Source of the DNA: Selaginella moellendorffii
Taxonomy: Eukaryota > Streptophyta > Lycopodiopsida > Selaginellales > Selaginellaceae
Reading direction: 5' to 3'
Assembly (NCBI RefSeq): GCF_000143415.4
Contig: NW_003314349.1
Location: forward strand, 96,048 to 160,047
DNA: 64,000 bases
A program made the translations under genes and the position numbers. The notes below the pieces were generated by a model, which made no database searches, had not been told where the DNA came from, and saw only the letters and a program-made list of their open reading frames with translations. The number at the start of each line of letters is the position of its first letter. The first letter of the stretch is position 1. Positions 12,636 to 22,519 of this stretch are shown piece by piece.

Positions 12636-12806
12636 TGAAGAGAAGAAGAGTGGAAGCTCCCATGGTGGATGACTCTCAGGATAATCATATATAATATCAA
12701 AGATATATATACATGATGAAGAGACACGCCTCTAGCCTACACCTGGATCAATGAAGTGGCACTCCTGCCACCTAGGATCATGTCATAGAAAGTGTATACC
12801 TCAACA
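12636..12806 (-). repeat. Embedded LTR of TRIM family A (171 bp)
   Basis: On the element strand it starts TGTTGAGGTATACAC and ends TCTTCA, with canonical TG...CA. It matches the LTR at 33039-33206 closely and those at 8060-8429 more distantly. It has no target-site duplication of its own. Confidence 0.85.
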
Positions 12807-13155
12807 CTCCCTCTCAATCTTGATGACATGAATCTGAGATCACTCTCCCTCTGCATCCAAGCACTCTATCGTATCCACGACAGAAATCTGTCTCTGCTCG
12901 GTGCCTCCTCTCAACACCTCTACCAGCGCCTTTTCACACCAGCACTTCACTCAGCGTTCCAGTGCAGTCTCTGCTCGGCCAGCCCTCGGGGCCTTGCTCA
13001 ACTCGCTAGTGCCATTATCTTGGCACTCAGTGCAGCACAGTGCCAAAACTTGGCACCTCTCAGCCACATCTGGTGGCTCATCATCATCCTCACTGGCCTC
13101 CTCCTTGGCCAGTGCCATCGTCCTAGGATCTGAAGCCCTCAAGGCTCCGATACCA

Positions 13156-13311
13156 TATTCGGGATAGAAATCACAAATGTACTCTGGAATGCCAGCCGCT
13201 GCTGGTGCTACGCCCGGGGCCTGCCGGGCGTCTCTCTTATTGACTATAAGAACTGAACAGACACGACGGGTCAACTTGACCCAAGAGGGAATCACGAATA
13301 TTCTCTCAATA
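13156..13311 (-). repeat. 5' LTR, family B (156 bp)
   Basis: Followed on the element strand by the primer-binding site TGGTATCGGAGCC. Near-identical to the 3' copy. Confidence 0.9.
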
Positions 13312-13552
13312 GTAAGATTATCAAGTAAGTCAATTGAAAACGATGGCCACAATATTATCAAGTCTATCCAATTGAACACGACATGAAATCTTTGTTTTGT
13401 ATTAAGGCTTATTCATATCATACGAGTGGTTAGTTTTTCAACATTGAAATACGTACTTACTTCGGCTTAAACCTTTCATCACGTCCCAAATGCTTAGCAC
13501 CTATAATAGTTAAGAGATTATAGCATCACCAACAAAAGATTCCTTATCATTC

Positions 13553-14004
13553 TTACTGGTAGTAGTCGATGTTGATGACACCGGCATCTGGATTTGCAAT
13601 TCTTGCAAATGCCTGCTGGGAGAGATCAAAGGCACCTGGGCAGCCCGGGCAAAGATCCACGATCTTCACGCGGATAACATTGCTGTTCCTGCAGCCATTG
13701 CTCGTGCATTTCACGCAGTAGTAGCGTCCGCAAGCGGCTCCATTGCTGTAAATAGATGGAGCCGCTGCTGCAAAGCTATAATCTGATGGAAGAGAACCAT
13801 AGCCATAGCAAGCTGATGCTGGTGGATCAGAGAAAAACATTTTTAGGTGTTACTGTGCATGATGAATTCGTGAAAGCTTAAGTTTTTACGCTTGTATTGG
13901 TTGTAGAAAGTGGCTTTGCTTGCGATTCCTAGGCTTGGCTCCGCAAATGCCAAGAGCAGCGTGGTGGCAATGAAGAAAGCAGCAAAGGCTTTGGTAGAAG
14001 CCAT
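13553..14004 (-). CDS. EG45-like domain protein, copy F
   Basis: Exons 13890-14004 and 13553-13818 encode 126 residues. A signal peptide (MASTKAFAAFFIATTLLLAF, cleaved near PSLG) is followed by SACYGYGSLPSDYSFAAAAP, AACGRYYCVKCTSNGCRNSN, VDLCPGCPGAFDLSQQAF and the intact ending GVINIDYYQ. Within exon 2 I used the acceptor CCACCAG, which restores the Pro-Ser-Ala-Cys seen in copy B. It differs clearly from the B/D subtype (Tyr-rich, CVKCTSNGC). It precedes the intact xylanase and was duplicated together with it to give copy C and the broken xylanase. Confidence 0.92.
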
Positions 14005-14670
14005 GGATGTATGGAACAGGATAATCACGAACGAGTGTTTGATGTTGAAAATAATTGTGAACGGGTGTTTGATGGGGAAGATAATCGTCATGTGATTATA
14101 TATAGTCGAGGAATGAAAGTTCAAAACGATATCAAATTCTGCAATTCGTGGTGTGTGTGTGGTGTTCTATTTGGTAGCTATAATGCCATTAGATTAAAAC
14201 AAATCAGCGGTAATTAATAGTTTTAAGCATAGTTATTACACTTCATATTGAATTGAAAGTACACTGTATTCCAGGAGAGACCTTCTAGCCATGGATGTAT
14301 GGAACGAGTGTTTAAGAGAGTGTTTGGTGAAGATTATCGTGACGTCACGTGATTTTATTATAGTTGAGGAATGAAAGTTCAAAACGATATCAAACTCTGC
14401 GAAGCCAGAATAATTCATGAACATGATGCTGCTTGCGTATAGAATCTTATTGCTGGAAGAGCTTTGAAATAAGCGGTTTCCACGTAGATTGGCAAACCTG
14501 TAAATTCATCAATTTTAAAATCAGCACAAAATCAAAATTTAACAAATGCTTACCTGATAGACAGCAAAGCAGAAGGTGTTTAAGCATAGTTATTAGAGTT
14601 TTTGTATAAACTTTTATTTTTTATTGAATTTATCGAACTGCTCACAACTTTGCACTCCAAAGATTTGCGA

Positions 14671-17600
14671 TCACAGGCGTAACTCTATGGTGTTCGTATC
14701 TTGGCTCACATCGAAGCTCACTTCCACTTTCTGTCCACCGCTCTTCTCGACCAAGGCCTTGTAACTTCCACAGTAGCCGCGAAACGCAAACTTCCCTTCC
14801 TTGTCCGTGGAGCCAGAGAGCTCCGTCCGCCACTCTCCTCTCAGAGCTTCCAGCCTCTTCCCAGCTTCGTTCAGCGTCCCATCCACCTCCACAAGGTGGC
14901 CATCCGATCTACAGCACCCCTGCCAGAATCCCCACAGCACCACTCCCTCCACCGCCGGATGAGCGAACGCTTCGCGCAGCACTGCCTCCAAGTCGTCCGC
15001 TCGGACGTGCTCGTTGCTCGAAGACACGTCCACCTCCGTGAGCCAGATTGGAAGTCCCAGCATCGCGAGCTCGTCCAGCGAGCCGCGAAGAATCGGCCCC
15101 ACGGGAACGTCGACATGGCCTTGGACGCCGATACCACCGACTGGAGCACCTTGCGCGATCAAACTGTCGATTTGCTGGACGTATCTCCGAGCCGAGGAGT
15201 TCGCCTCTCGACCATCTTCGACGTGGTAGTCATTGACGAAGAGCCTGGCCGAGGGATCCAGACGATGGATTTGCTTGAACATGTTGGCGTGGACCTCGTC
15301 ACCCAGCCTGCTCTTGTAGAAATCCCCGTGTAGCATCTCGTTGTTCACGTCGTAGTGCTGGAACTTGCCCCGGTATCGCGACACCAGCTTTTCTATGCGG
15401 CTCTCCACTGCTGCTTGGAGCTTCTCCTTGCTAAGTTTCTTCAACCAGCCTTGGACGCAGTGCTCCACCTCCCAGAACACGCAGTGGCCTCGGACAGGGA
15501 GCTTGTGATCGGCACAGAACTTGCAGAGCTCGTCCGCTTCTCTGAAGTTGAGCTTTCCCTGCTCAGGCTCTGTCCATCCCCACTTCATCTCGTTCTCAAA
15601 CACCGTGTAGTTGAAAGTCTTGAGGAAGTAGTCCACGTACTTGGCGTTTTCCAGATTGATGCGGTTGATGCAAGCTCCCAGCGCGAAGCTCGAGGATATT
15701 TGCTTGACTTGTAGGCGTAGAGGATTATCGCTTTTGATTCGAAGCACCACGTCGCGTTTCCTAACCTGTATCGAGCACAAAGAAATAAGATCTGAAAGCT
15801 TCCAGTTGAGTTTCCTAGTACCTGGTCAGCTTGCTTCTTCAGAGCGGCGTATTGATCACTGCGATTCACTGAAAAAATCCGGAGGTTTGCCACCATGATA
15901 TCAAGACCTGCGTCAGGACCCTGAACGTAAACCATGACTTCCGAAGGCTTCTTCTCAAGCCGGAAAGAACCCGCTACTTCTGTCCAGGAGCTCGAGCTTG
16001 CTTCTACTTCGCCACCGCTCATCCATTGCCCATCCACGGAGAGAGCCACATTCACTCTCGCAAGATACTGGCTGCTTCCACCGATGCGCACCCAGGCACA
16101 GACTTGGTAAGGAAGAAAGAGCTGGATTCTCTCCGTGAGTTTTTGAGCAGGACCTTCCCATCCGAACTTCCTGTTTGTTGCAACGATGAAGTTTCCGCTA
16201 AACTCTGGGTGGAACTCCAGAGACAGCTTTGCGGACGGTGGAAGAATTTTCGGTGCACCAGTTGCAACACGGAGAGAGCATGATCCCATTGAAAACCAGC
16301 TCGACAGTCCCTTGTGGAGATCCGAGTTCTCTACAATATTGATGCCGAACATGGGATTCTGCAACAAGTTTTCACCAGTAAGAAACAGTTAAGTATTCTG
16401 ATCACCTGGAAAGACGGCGGAGGGCTTGGCTCGGGTTTCTTTGCTGGACACACAGAGAATGAATCAACCAGAATATCAACACCAGGTGCCGGACCCTCAA
16501 GGAAAATCACAGCTCGTTTCGGCATGCTATGGATGGTAAAGCAGCCTTGCAAACTCGACCAGCTTTCGGCTGAAGCAGTTGTCCTAGGAAAGGACAATAT
16601 AAGCACACCGAAACCCAACGAAGTTGCAAACATACCTTCCGATGGTCATGTATTGCTCTTGCATGTTGGACTTTCGAATGTACAAAGTCGCTAGAACTTC
16701 CGCTCGTGAAAGGCCTCCACGGATGCGAACAGTAGCTCGCACATCATACATGATGTTCGCAGACAAGCGTCCCGTTACGTCTTGCTCGATTCCGTGCCAT
16801 GTCTGTGTTCGATTCGATGCTATTGCAAAGTGATATCCTGTGCAGGGGGAGACATGAGGATCATCCAGTGTAAGTGTACACGATCTTGCAGACCACCCTT
16901 GCAAACCCCGAGAAAAGCAAGCATTCTTTATGACCGAATCACTGGGGGAAGTGTCGGGCACGTCCTGCATAAAAAACAATGTTTGAGCTCAAGAAATCTA
17001 AAAAGTAGCGCACCGAGCAATCCTGTTTCCCAGGCACTATGCCAGAACTTTGTGTGGTGATGCTCACGCTGTCGACTAAAATATCAATTCCAGCAGGCGG
17101 TCCTTCCAAGTACACCAAAACTTTGTCAAAACTTTCGTTTAGAAGCAGCGGTCCTTGTATTCTTGTCCAAGTGCCTCTTGAAGCTCTTGCTCTGCAATGA
17201 AAACTCAAACTTTGTCAGGGAAAAGATCAGAGCAAATTACCTCCCAAGCTGCATATATTTCGTATCAGAATCCTTCTTTTCCAGTTTCGCGGTAGCAAGA
17301 ACATCCGCTTCGGAAACTCCAGCCACACTGACGAACGCAAGAACTTCATACTTGATGCCTGGCTTAACCCGTTCACTGATATCCTGCTCAATCCCTTGCC
17401 ACCCTTGCGTCCTCCCCGACACAACAGCCACAAACTCACCGCCGCGAGGCTGGATCCCTTGTAGCGCGTTCGGATCACAGAGCGAAACTTTGCATCCATA
17501 CGAGGCCCTCCAGCCCTCTAATCCACTGTCGAAGTTTCCATTGATGATAATGTCCTCGTCCCTCATAGCTCCCGCAGCTCCTGCAGCTCCAGCACCTACA

Positions 17601-17688
17601 AAAGACAATTTTTTCAAGAACAGTCACGATGGTCTTGGATCTTACCTTCTGGCTGCCGCTTCAGCTTGGAAGCTAGAAAACTCCTCAT
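14671..17688 (-). CDS. GH10 endo-1,4-beta-xylanase with three CBM22 modules
   Basis: Seven exons (17646-17688, 17241-17595, 17014-17191, 16636-16964, 16406-16583, 15822-16358, 14671-15765) join in phase to 904 residues. Three CBM22 carbohydrate-binding modules (about residues 25-175, 195-350, 365-530) each carry a WxG(I)EQD-like or equivalent core, and are followed by a GH10 barrel (about 560-870). Catalytic acid/base Glu is in DVNNEMLHG, the nucleophile Glu in IWLTEVDVSSS; the helper segments GHCVFWEVE and VVLWGFWQG are present. Architecture and length match Arabidopsis XYN1/RXF12 (xylan remodelling in walls). There is no classical signal peptide; the start (MRSFLASK) resembles the leaderless N-terminus of that group, and other ATGs reach up to 17760. 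It ends 172 bp from the PPR stop codon. Confidence 0.95.
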
Positions 17689-17859
17689 GCCACCACAGCA
17701 ATGGCGGATCTTGATTCGTCGCCGAGCACCAATTGGAGCCTGCAAAACCATGACCATCGACTCATCAGAGAAACTCACAAGAGGATGCAGCCAAAACTTC
17801 AGATGCAAACCAAGCATCGGAATCGAGAGACTTACCCGGCCAGCAACTCGCAAGAAGCC

Positions 17860-19662
17860 CTATGATGACGACACTGTGCTGCTTTGCTCTTGTTCTCGCA
17901 TAGTGTAGTAAATGTTGGCTAGCGACACGTACGCTCCAGCCTCTCTCCTGTCAAACTCGAGAACTCGCTCGGCCGCTACCGCAGCCCTCTCCAGATCCCC
18001 ATGAATCGCGCAGCAACTTAGCAGGATCCCCCACGCAGTAGCGTCCGCGGAGAACGGCATGCCCTCCACGAGATCCTGCGCGTTTCTCAGCTGTCCTGCC
18101 CGTCCCAGGATGTTGACAATGCAGCAGTAGTGGAAGAGCGAGTGATCCACGCCGTGATCATGGAGCATCCCTCTGAAGCAGCCGAGTCCTACGCTCAGCG
18201 TCCCGACGTGAGTGGACGCCACCAAGACGTTCCTCAGCGTCGGCTCGTCCGTGTCCACTCCCTGGAGAAGCATCCGCTGGAAGAACTGGAGAGCTCGTCT
18301 TGGATAGCTCCTGCTGCTACTACCACTGCCGATGATCCGAGAGTGGGCATTTGCGGCAATGATCGAGGTCCATGACACTGCGCTTGGCTGTGGGAGACGC
18401 TCAAACACTGCCTCGGCTTGAGCCATATACCCGTTGTGGGCATACCCGGACAGCATCGTGTTCCAAGCGACCGTGTCTCTCACCGGCATTTGCTCGAACT
18501 GGGCTCTCGATTCCGCCACGAAGCCGCTGGCTGCGTAAGCGTAGATCATCGCAGTGCTCGCCACAACGTCCACCGAAGGCATTCGATCGAACATCGCCTT
18601 GGCTTCTTCCAGTCGCCGGCTCTCGGCAAGGAGCTGGAGCATCGACGTCCATATAACCACGCTTCCCTCTGGGATCTCGTCGAAGAACACCTTGGCTTCC
18701 TGGATTCGTTCCCGGCTGTGAGCGTAGGCCTGGAACAGCGCGGCCCACGAGAGAGAGTTGTGCTTGGGCATCTCGTCCAAGAACTTCTTGGCCTCTTCCA
18801 CATCCCCGAGCTGGGCATACGCGGAGATCATCGAGTTCCACGAAGAACAGTCGCGCTCGATCATGGCGTCGAAGATCTTCTTCGCGCCAGCCACGTCTTC
18901 GATCTCTGCGTGAGCGGCTATCAGAGCGTTGCACGACACGATGCTGAATTCCGGCATGGATTGGATGATCTCGCGACATTTCTCGTGATCCCCTATCTGG
19001 GCATATGCAAGAACCATCGTTGTCCACGAAACGATGTCCCTCTGGCTCATATTGTCGAAGATCTTTCTCGCTTCATCGATCCGAAAATGCGAGCTATAGC
19101 TCGAGATCATGATGTTCCACGACTTGACGTTCCACTCGGGCATCCTTTGGAACAACTCGTTCGTTCCACCCATATCCCCATTCTCCGCATTTGCTGCGAG
19201 AACGGCATTCCAGGAAGCCAAATCCCTCTGAGGCATCGTCTCGAAGAGATCACGCACAGAATCCATCTCGCCACTGTCGGCATAGGCGCTGATCATCGTA
19301 GTCCATGACACAATGTCCCTGAGATCAGCCATTCTCTCAAAAATCGCCCGGGCATCCTGGATCCTCCCGGCAAGCACATAGCTCTGGAGCATCACGTTCC
19401 AGGAGAAGACGTTGGGCTCCGGGATGGCCTCAAACACCCTCCGCGCATCATCCACGCTCCCACACTGCCCATACATTTGCACCACGACATTGGCCAGGAA
19501 TCGGCTCCTGGCAAAGGCGCCGCTCGCGATCTTGGCATGGATTTCCCTCACCTCCTCAGCAGTGTCGCAAGATCGCACCAGTCTTGCGAGATCTTCCTTG
19601 AGGACCTGCTGCTGCTGCTGCCGGCGATCCAATCCGGCGACGCTGCTGCGCGATCTAAGCAT
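17860..19662 (-). CDS. PLS-class pentatricopeptide repeat (PPR) protein, intronless
   Basis: A single 600-residue exon. After about 25 Gln/Arg-rich residues come roughly fifteen P, L and S-type PPR motifs (for example NVFSWNVMLQSYVLAGRIQD, DIVSWTTMISAYADSGEMDS, CSSWNSMISAYAQLGDVEEA), then an E-type end (ADATAWGILLSCCAIHGDLE and REAGAYVSLANIYYTM). No DYW domain follows. Such proteins bind organelle RNA in a base-specific way for editing or processing. No organelle-targeting sequence is obvious, and the start lies in a local tandem repeat, so the true N-terminus may differ. Confidence 0.93.
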   Translation of the reverse strand: MLRSRSSVAGLDRRQQQQQVLKEDLARLVRSCDTAEEVREIHAKIASGAFARSRFLANVVVQMYGQCGSVDDARRVFEAIPEPNVFSWNVMLQSYVLAGRIQDARAIFERMADLRDIVSWTTMISAYADSGEMDSVRDLFETMPQRDLASWNAVLAANAENGDMGGTNELFQRMPEWNVKSWNIMISSYSSHFRIDEARKIFDNMSQRDIVSWTTMVLAYAQIGDHEKCREIIQSMPEFSIVSCNALIAAHAEIEDVAGAKKIFDAMIERDCSSWNSMISAYAQLGDVEEAKKFLDEMPKHNSLSWAALFQAYAHSRERIQEAKVFFDEIPEGSVVIWTSMLQLLAESRRLEEAKAMFDRMPSVDVVASTAMIYAYAASGFVAESRAQFEQMPVRDTVAWNTMLSGYAHNGYMAQAEAVFERLPQPSAVSWTSIIAANAHSRIIGSGSSSRSYPRRALQFFQRMLLQGVDTDEPTLRNVLVASTHVGTLSVGLGCFRGMLHDHGVDHSLFHYCCIVNILGRAGQLRNAQDLVEGMPFSADATAWGILLSCCAIHGDLERAAVAAERVLEFDRREAGAYVSLANIYYTMREQEQSSTVSSS

Positions 19663-20045
19663 CTATGTCCCGAAATATCCAGTGCTAGCTCGAAATTTTC
19701 CAGCGAAGATCTTTCACCGCGGCCATGCGATGCTGCTGCCGGCGTTCCAATGCCGCGATGCTGCGGCGCAATCTAAGCATCTGTGCCCCCTGCCGATCGA
19801 CATATCCAGTGCTAGCTCGAAATTTCCCAGTTTAGATCTGTCATCGCGGCCGCAAGCATCTAGAGCTCTTCCGACGATCGATCCTTCCCCCTGGAATTTC
19901 TAGAATCGCGAAGATTTTCCAGCGAAGATCTTTCATGCGATGCTGCTGCCGGCGATCCAATGCCGCGACGCTGCCCATTGAAATATCCACTGCTAGCTCG
20001 AAATTTCCCAGCGAAGATCTTTCATCGCGGCCGAAAGATCTTTCC
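19605..20045. repeat. Three degenerate tandem copies (~110-160 bp) around the PPR start
   Basis: Units near 19610-19725, 19731-19855 and 19936-20040 share the words CTGCTGCCGGCG, TCCAGTGCTAGCTCGAAATT, CCAGCGAAGATCTTTCA and TCGCGGCCG. Unit 1 includes the first ~20 codons of the PPR gene, so its N-terminal coding sequence and 5' region are built from the repeat. Confidence 0.8.
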
Positions 20046-20203
20046 ATCCCAATGCAAGCATAACGATCGATGGCGGAGGAAGAAGCGCTCTCTAGAGAGA
20101 GCCCTGGAATTTTTTTACTTCTATCTACCTGGGTCTACCTAGGGTTCAAGAAGAATGAAGAACAAGGTGGAGGAGAGGAGGAGCCCTTGTTTGTGAGGAG
20201 GCA

Positions 20204-20398
20204 ATGGCGCCCAACATCGAAGGGCCAATCCTGGGGTTGTGCGCGGTGGTGGCAGCTGCGGCGGCATCCGCGACGCTGGTGGCGGCGGTGGTGGCCGCTG
20301 CCGCTGCGCTCATGGCGGTGGGCTACATTGCCTTCGTGGAGCTGGACAAATTCTTGCGCGGCGGCGCTGCCCCGTCCTCGGCCAATCGCCGCAGTTGA
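20204..20398 (+). CDS. Small hydrophobic protein (64 residues), unknown
   Basis: An ATG in good context (GGCAATGGCG) opens a 64-residue frame: MAPNIEGPILGLC, then one or two Ala/Val-rich membrane segments (AVVAAAAASATLVAAVVAAA, ALMAVGYIAFVE), then a charged tail ending ANRRS. Codons are GC-rich as in neighbouring genes. I recognise no family. It could be a genuine small membrane protein or an upstream ORF of the Agenet gene, whose start lies 155 bp downstream. Confidence 0.45.
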   Translation: MAPNIEGPILGLCAVVAAAAASATLVAAVVAAAAALMAVGYIAFVELDKFLRGGAAPSSANRRS

Positions 20399-20508
20399 GT
20401 GATCGATCGCGCCGGATCGATCGAGGTAACACAGTAGGTTCTCGTAGTAGTGGACAAAAGGGAAAGAGAGAAAGGGAAATTTCCTAGGGAGGAGGTAGCG
20501 ATTGAGCG

Positions 20509-20530
20509 ATCGATCGATCGATCGATCGAT
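20509..20530. repeat. (GATC)n microsatellite
   Basis: About five units of GATC just before the Agenet start codon. Confidence 0.8.
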
Positions 20531-20552
20531 CAATGACTGCTAATTCATCGCG

Positions 20553-22519
20553 ATGGAGCCGTCCTCTTGTTGCGGATTTCTTCCCGTCCCGCCGGAGGTG
20601 GTGATTGGACGATTCAATCCTTTCAGCGAAGCGCAGCAAGTCCAGCTACGTGCGCAGATAATTGTCTATGGCTCCATCGTGTAAGTTTCTTCCATCTTTT
20701 CTTCCCTCTTTCTAAAACTCTCTCTCTCGTGTCTCCTCAGCCGGGAGCTCGCTCCCGAGGAAACTTTGATGAGCTTGTGCTTCGCGGACATATCCACGGG
20801 TGAGTTTGCTCTTCTCGTTCTCGATAGAGCTTTTAAGTTTCTTAAGCTGTAGTTATGACACAGGAAGTAGTGTGGAGGATTTTCACGAAGGGAATCTGGG
20901 GAGGAGTGCATGGGAGAAAATCTGGCAAGCTGCTTCGTTCAATAGTGCTCGAGCAAAGAAACCGAGCAAAAGCAAGGCAGCATCGGCAGCACCATCTCCG
21001 GCTCCTCCAGCGAAGACGAAAGCCCCGAAGCCTGCTATCAAACGCAAGGCCTCCAAAGCTGCGACGGCCAACTCTAGCAGGAAGAAAAGTGTGAAGCAGA
21101 AGAACATATCGGATCTGGATTCGGATGTCGTCGTCGTGCAGCAAGTCATCACGGATGCTACTGAAACTCAGAGCAATAGTGAGGAGGAGGAGGAGGAGAA
21201 GCAAGGTGGAGAAGAAGCGGACACAGAGCTCGAGCAGCTAGCAGCTTCTGCCATCAAAGCGATGAGCGATCTTCCTCCGACTGCTGGCAAGAAGAAGGGG
21301 GGCAGGCAAGAAGAAGAAGGCACAGAGGAAGGAGAAGACGAAGAAGAAGAAGAAGAAGAAGAAGCTCATTGCAAAGCTTCCGAGGACAACACGTCCAGAG
21401 ATCCAGGGGACTTGACGGACGAAAAGGCCGAGTCAATGGAGATTGATGATGCTGAAACCAGCAAAATCTCGAACGTGGAGGAAGGGCTAAGGCGGCATTG
21501 GAAAGAGATTGTGCAAGGAGCTATGGTTGAGGTTCGTATGCTTGTTTTCGGTTTCTCGATCGAGGGAAGGGAATTCTAATCAACTTAATCAATCCATTCA
21601 GGTTATTTCGGACGAAGACGGACTTCACGGAGTTTGGTTCTCGGGGAAGGTTCGGACAGTTCGGAAAGACAAAGTGCAGGTTGTCTACACCGATCTTCTC
21701 CATGAAGATGGTAAGAAAAAAAAATTTATCTTTGTTCTTTTCCTGAATTATTTGTCAGGACAAACTATGCTGCAAGAATGGGTGTCCTCTTGCGATTTGA
21801 TGAACGACGCCCCAAAAATCCGGCTGGCTCATCCCGTGACGTCGGCTGATCTCCCGCTGAAAAGGAACAACTTTTCAGTTGGAGATCATGTTGATGCTTG
21901 GATGAATGACGGGTGGGTTTTTAAAGTTTCTCTTCCATGGTTCTCTCTTACACTGTGGTGTCGGAAACTTCAGGTGGTGGGAAGGAATAGTAGAGGGTAT
22001 TAACAGCGAGAACCAAAAGCAAGTGACGCTGTTTTTCCCAGGTACCATCGTATTATCTCTGTCGTCATGCTTATCAGGGAGACGCTGTGCTTTCAACAGG
22101 AGAGGGAGACATTGGTGTGGCTAAGATAAGCCACTTACGCCCGTCCCTTGTCTGGAAAAACGGGGAATGGATTCTTTGGGCTCCAAAAGAAGGCGGAAAG
22201 AAGGTACCATGGCTTGCTTTGGTTTTCATCTCTTGTTCACGTATTTCTCTCTGACCAGGTCAGGAAGCAACCGGTCTCAAAGCCATCTCAGGTGATTCCC
22301 GAGAAGAAGTTTGTTGAAGTTACGCCGGTGGTATTGGATGGGAAGCGCAAACGCGAGCGGCCAAAGAGGCTGGCGGATGGATTGGACGACGAGCAGCCCC
22401 CGAGGAAGCCTTACACGAGAAGAGCTCCTCCAGCGAGCAGGGGGAGCGAAGCCAACCCCACCAAGAGAGTACTGCCCCCTCGAAACAAAGCCAGCTCTTC
22501 GAGAGCCAAGAGGAAGTAG
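20553..22519 (+). CDS. Agenet/Tudor-domain protein, SWO1/G2484-1-like
   Basis: Eight exons (20553-20680, 20741-20799, 20864-21531, 21602-21710, 21759-21912, 21974-22041, 22100-22203, 22259-22519) give 516 residues. The N-terminal block EAQQVQLRAQIIVYGSIV, then APEETLMSLCF and RSAWEKIWQAA, is the conserved block of the Arabidopsis G2484-1/SWOLLEN1 group. A long Lys/Glu low-complexity region (acidic runs near 190-230) follows. Paired Agenet repeats come next: VWFSGKVRTVRKDKVQVVY, FSVGDHVDAWMNDGWWEGIV and SHLRPSLVWKNGEWILW. The tail is basic and nuclear-localisation-like (KRKRERPKRL). Likely a nuclear chromatin or import-linked reader; function is inferred. For exon 7 the acceptor TTTCAACAG gives a 58-nt intron and the expected FFPGEGD. 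Confidence 0.9.

Larger units (their letters stand above)
12235..13311 (-). mobile_element. Chimeric copia-derived LTR element (LTR family B carrying a TRIM-A segment)
   Basis: Two 156-bp LTRs (13156-13311 is 5', 12235-12390 is 3') in the same orientation differ at only three positions. Termini are non-canonical TATTGA...GAATA. The 5-bp target-site duplication GTAAG is perfect (12230-12234, 13312-13316). Behind the 5' LTR is the primer site TGGTATCGGAGCC (13143-13155), then a leader with an acidic frame starting MALAKEEASEDDDEPPDVAE, a purine tract and an embedded LTR of TRIM family A (12636-12806). A second copy of the primer site (12624-12635) and the tail of a copia pol protein follow, then a purine tract (cttgagtgggag) before the 3' LTR. 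It is non-autonomous. Confidence 0.9.

Noticed and set aside
18418-19308. 296-codon plus-strand ORF
   Set aside because: Antisense shadow of the intact PPR gene.
22042-22077. 36-nt intron in the Agenet gene ending at TTATCAG
   Set aside because: Too short and gives the wrong phase; the acceptor at 22099 gives a 58-nt intron and restores the conserved motif.
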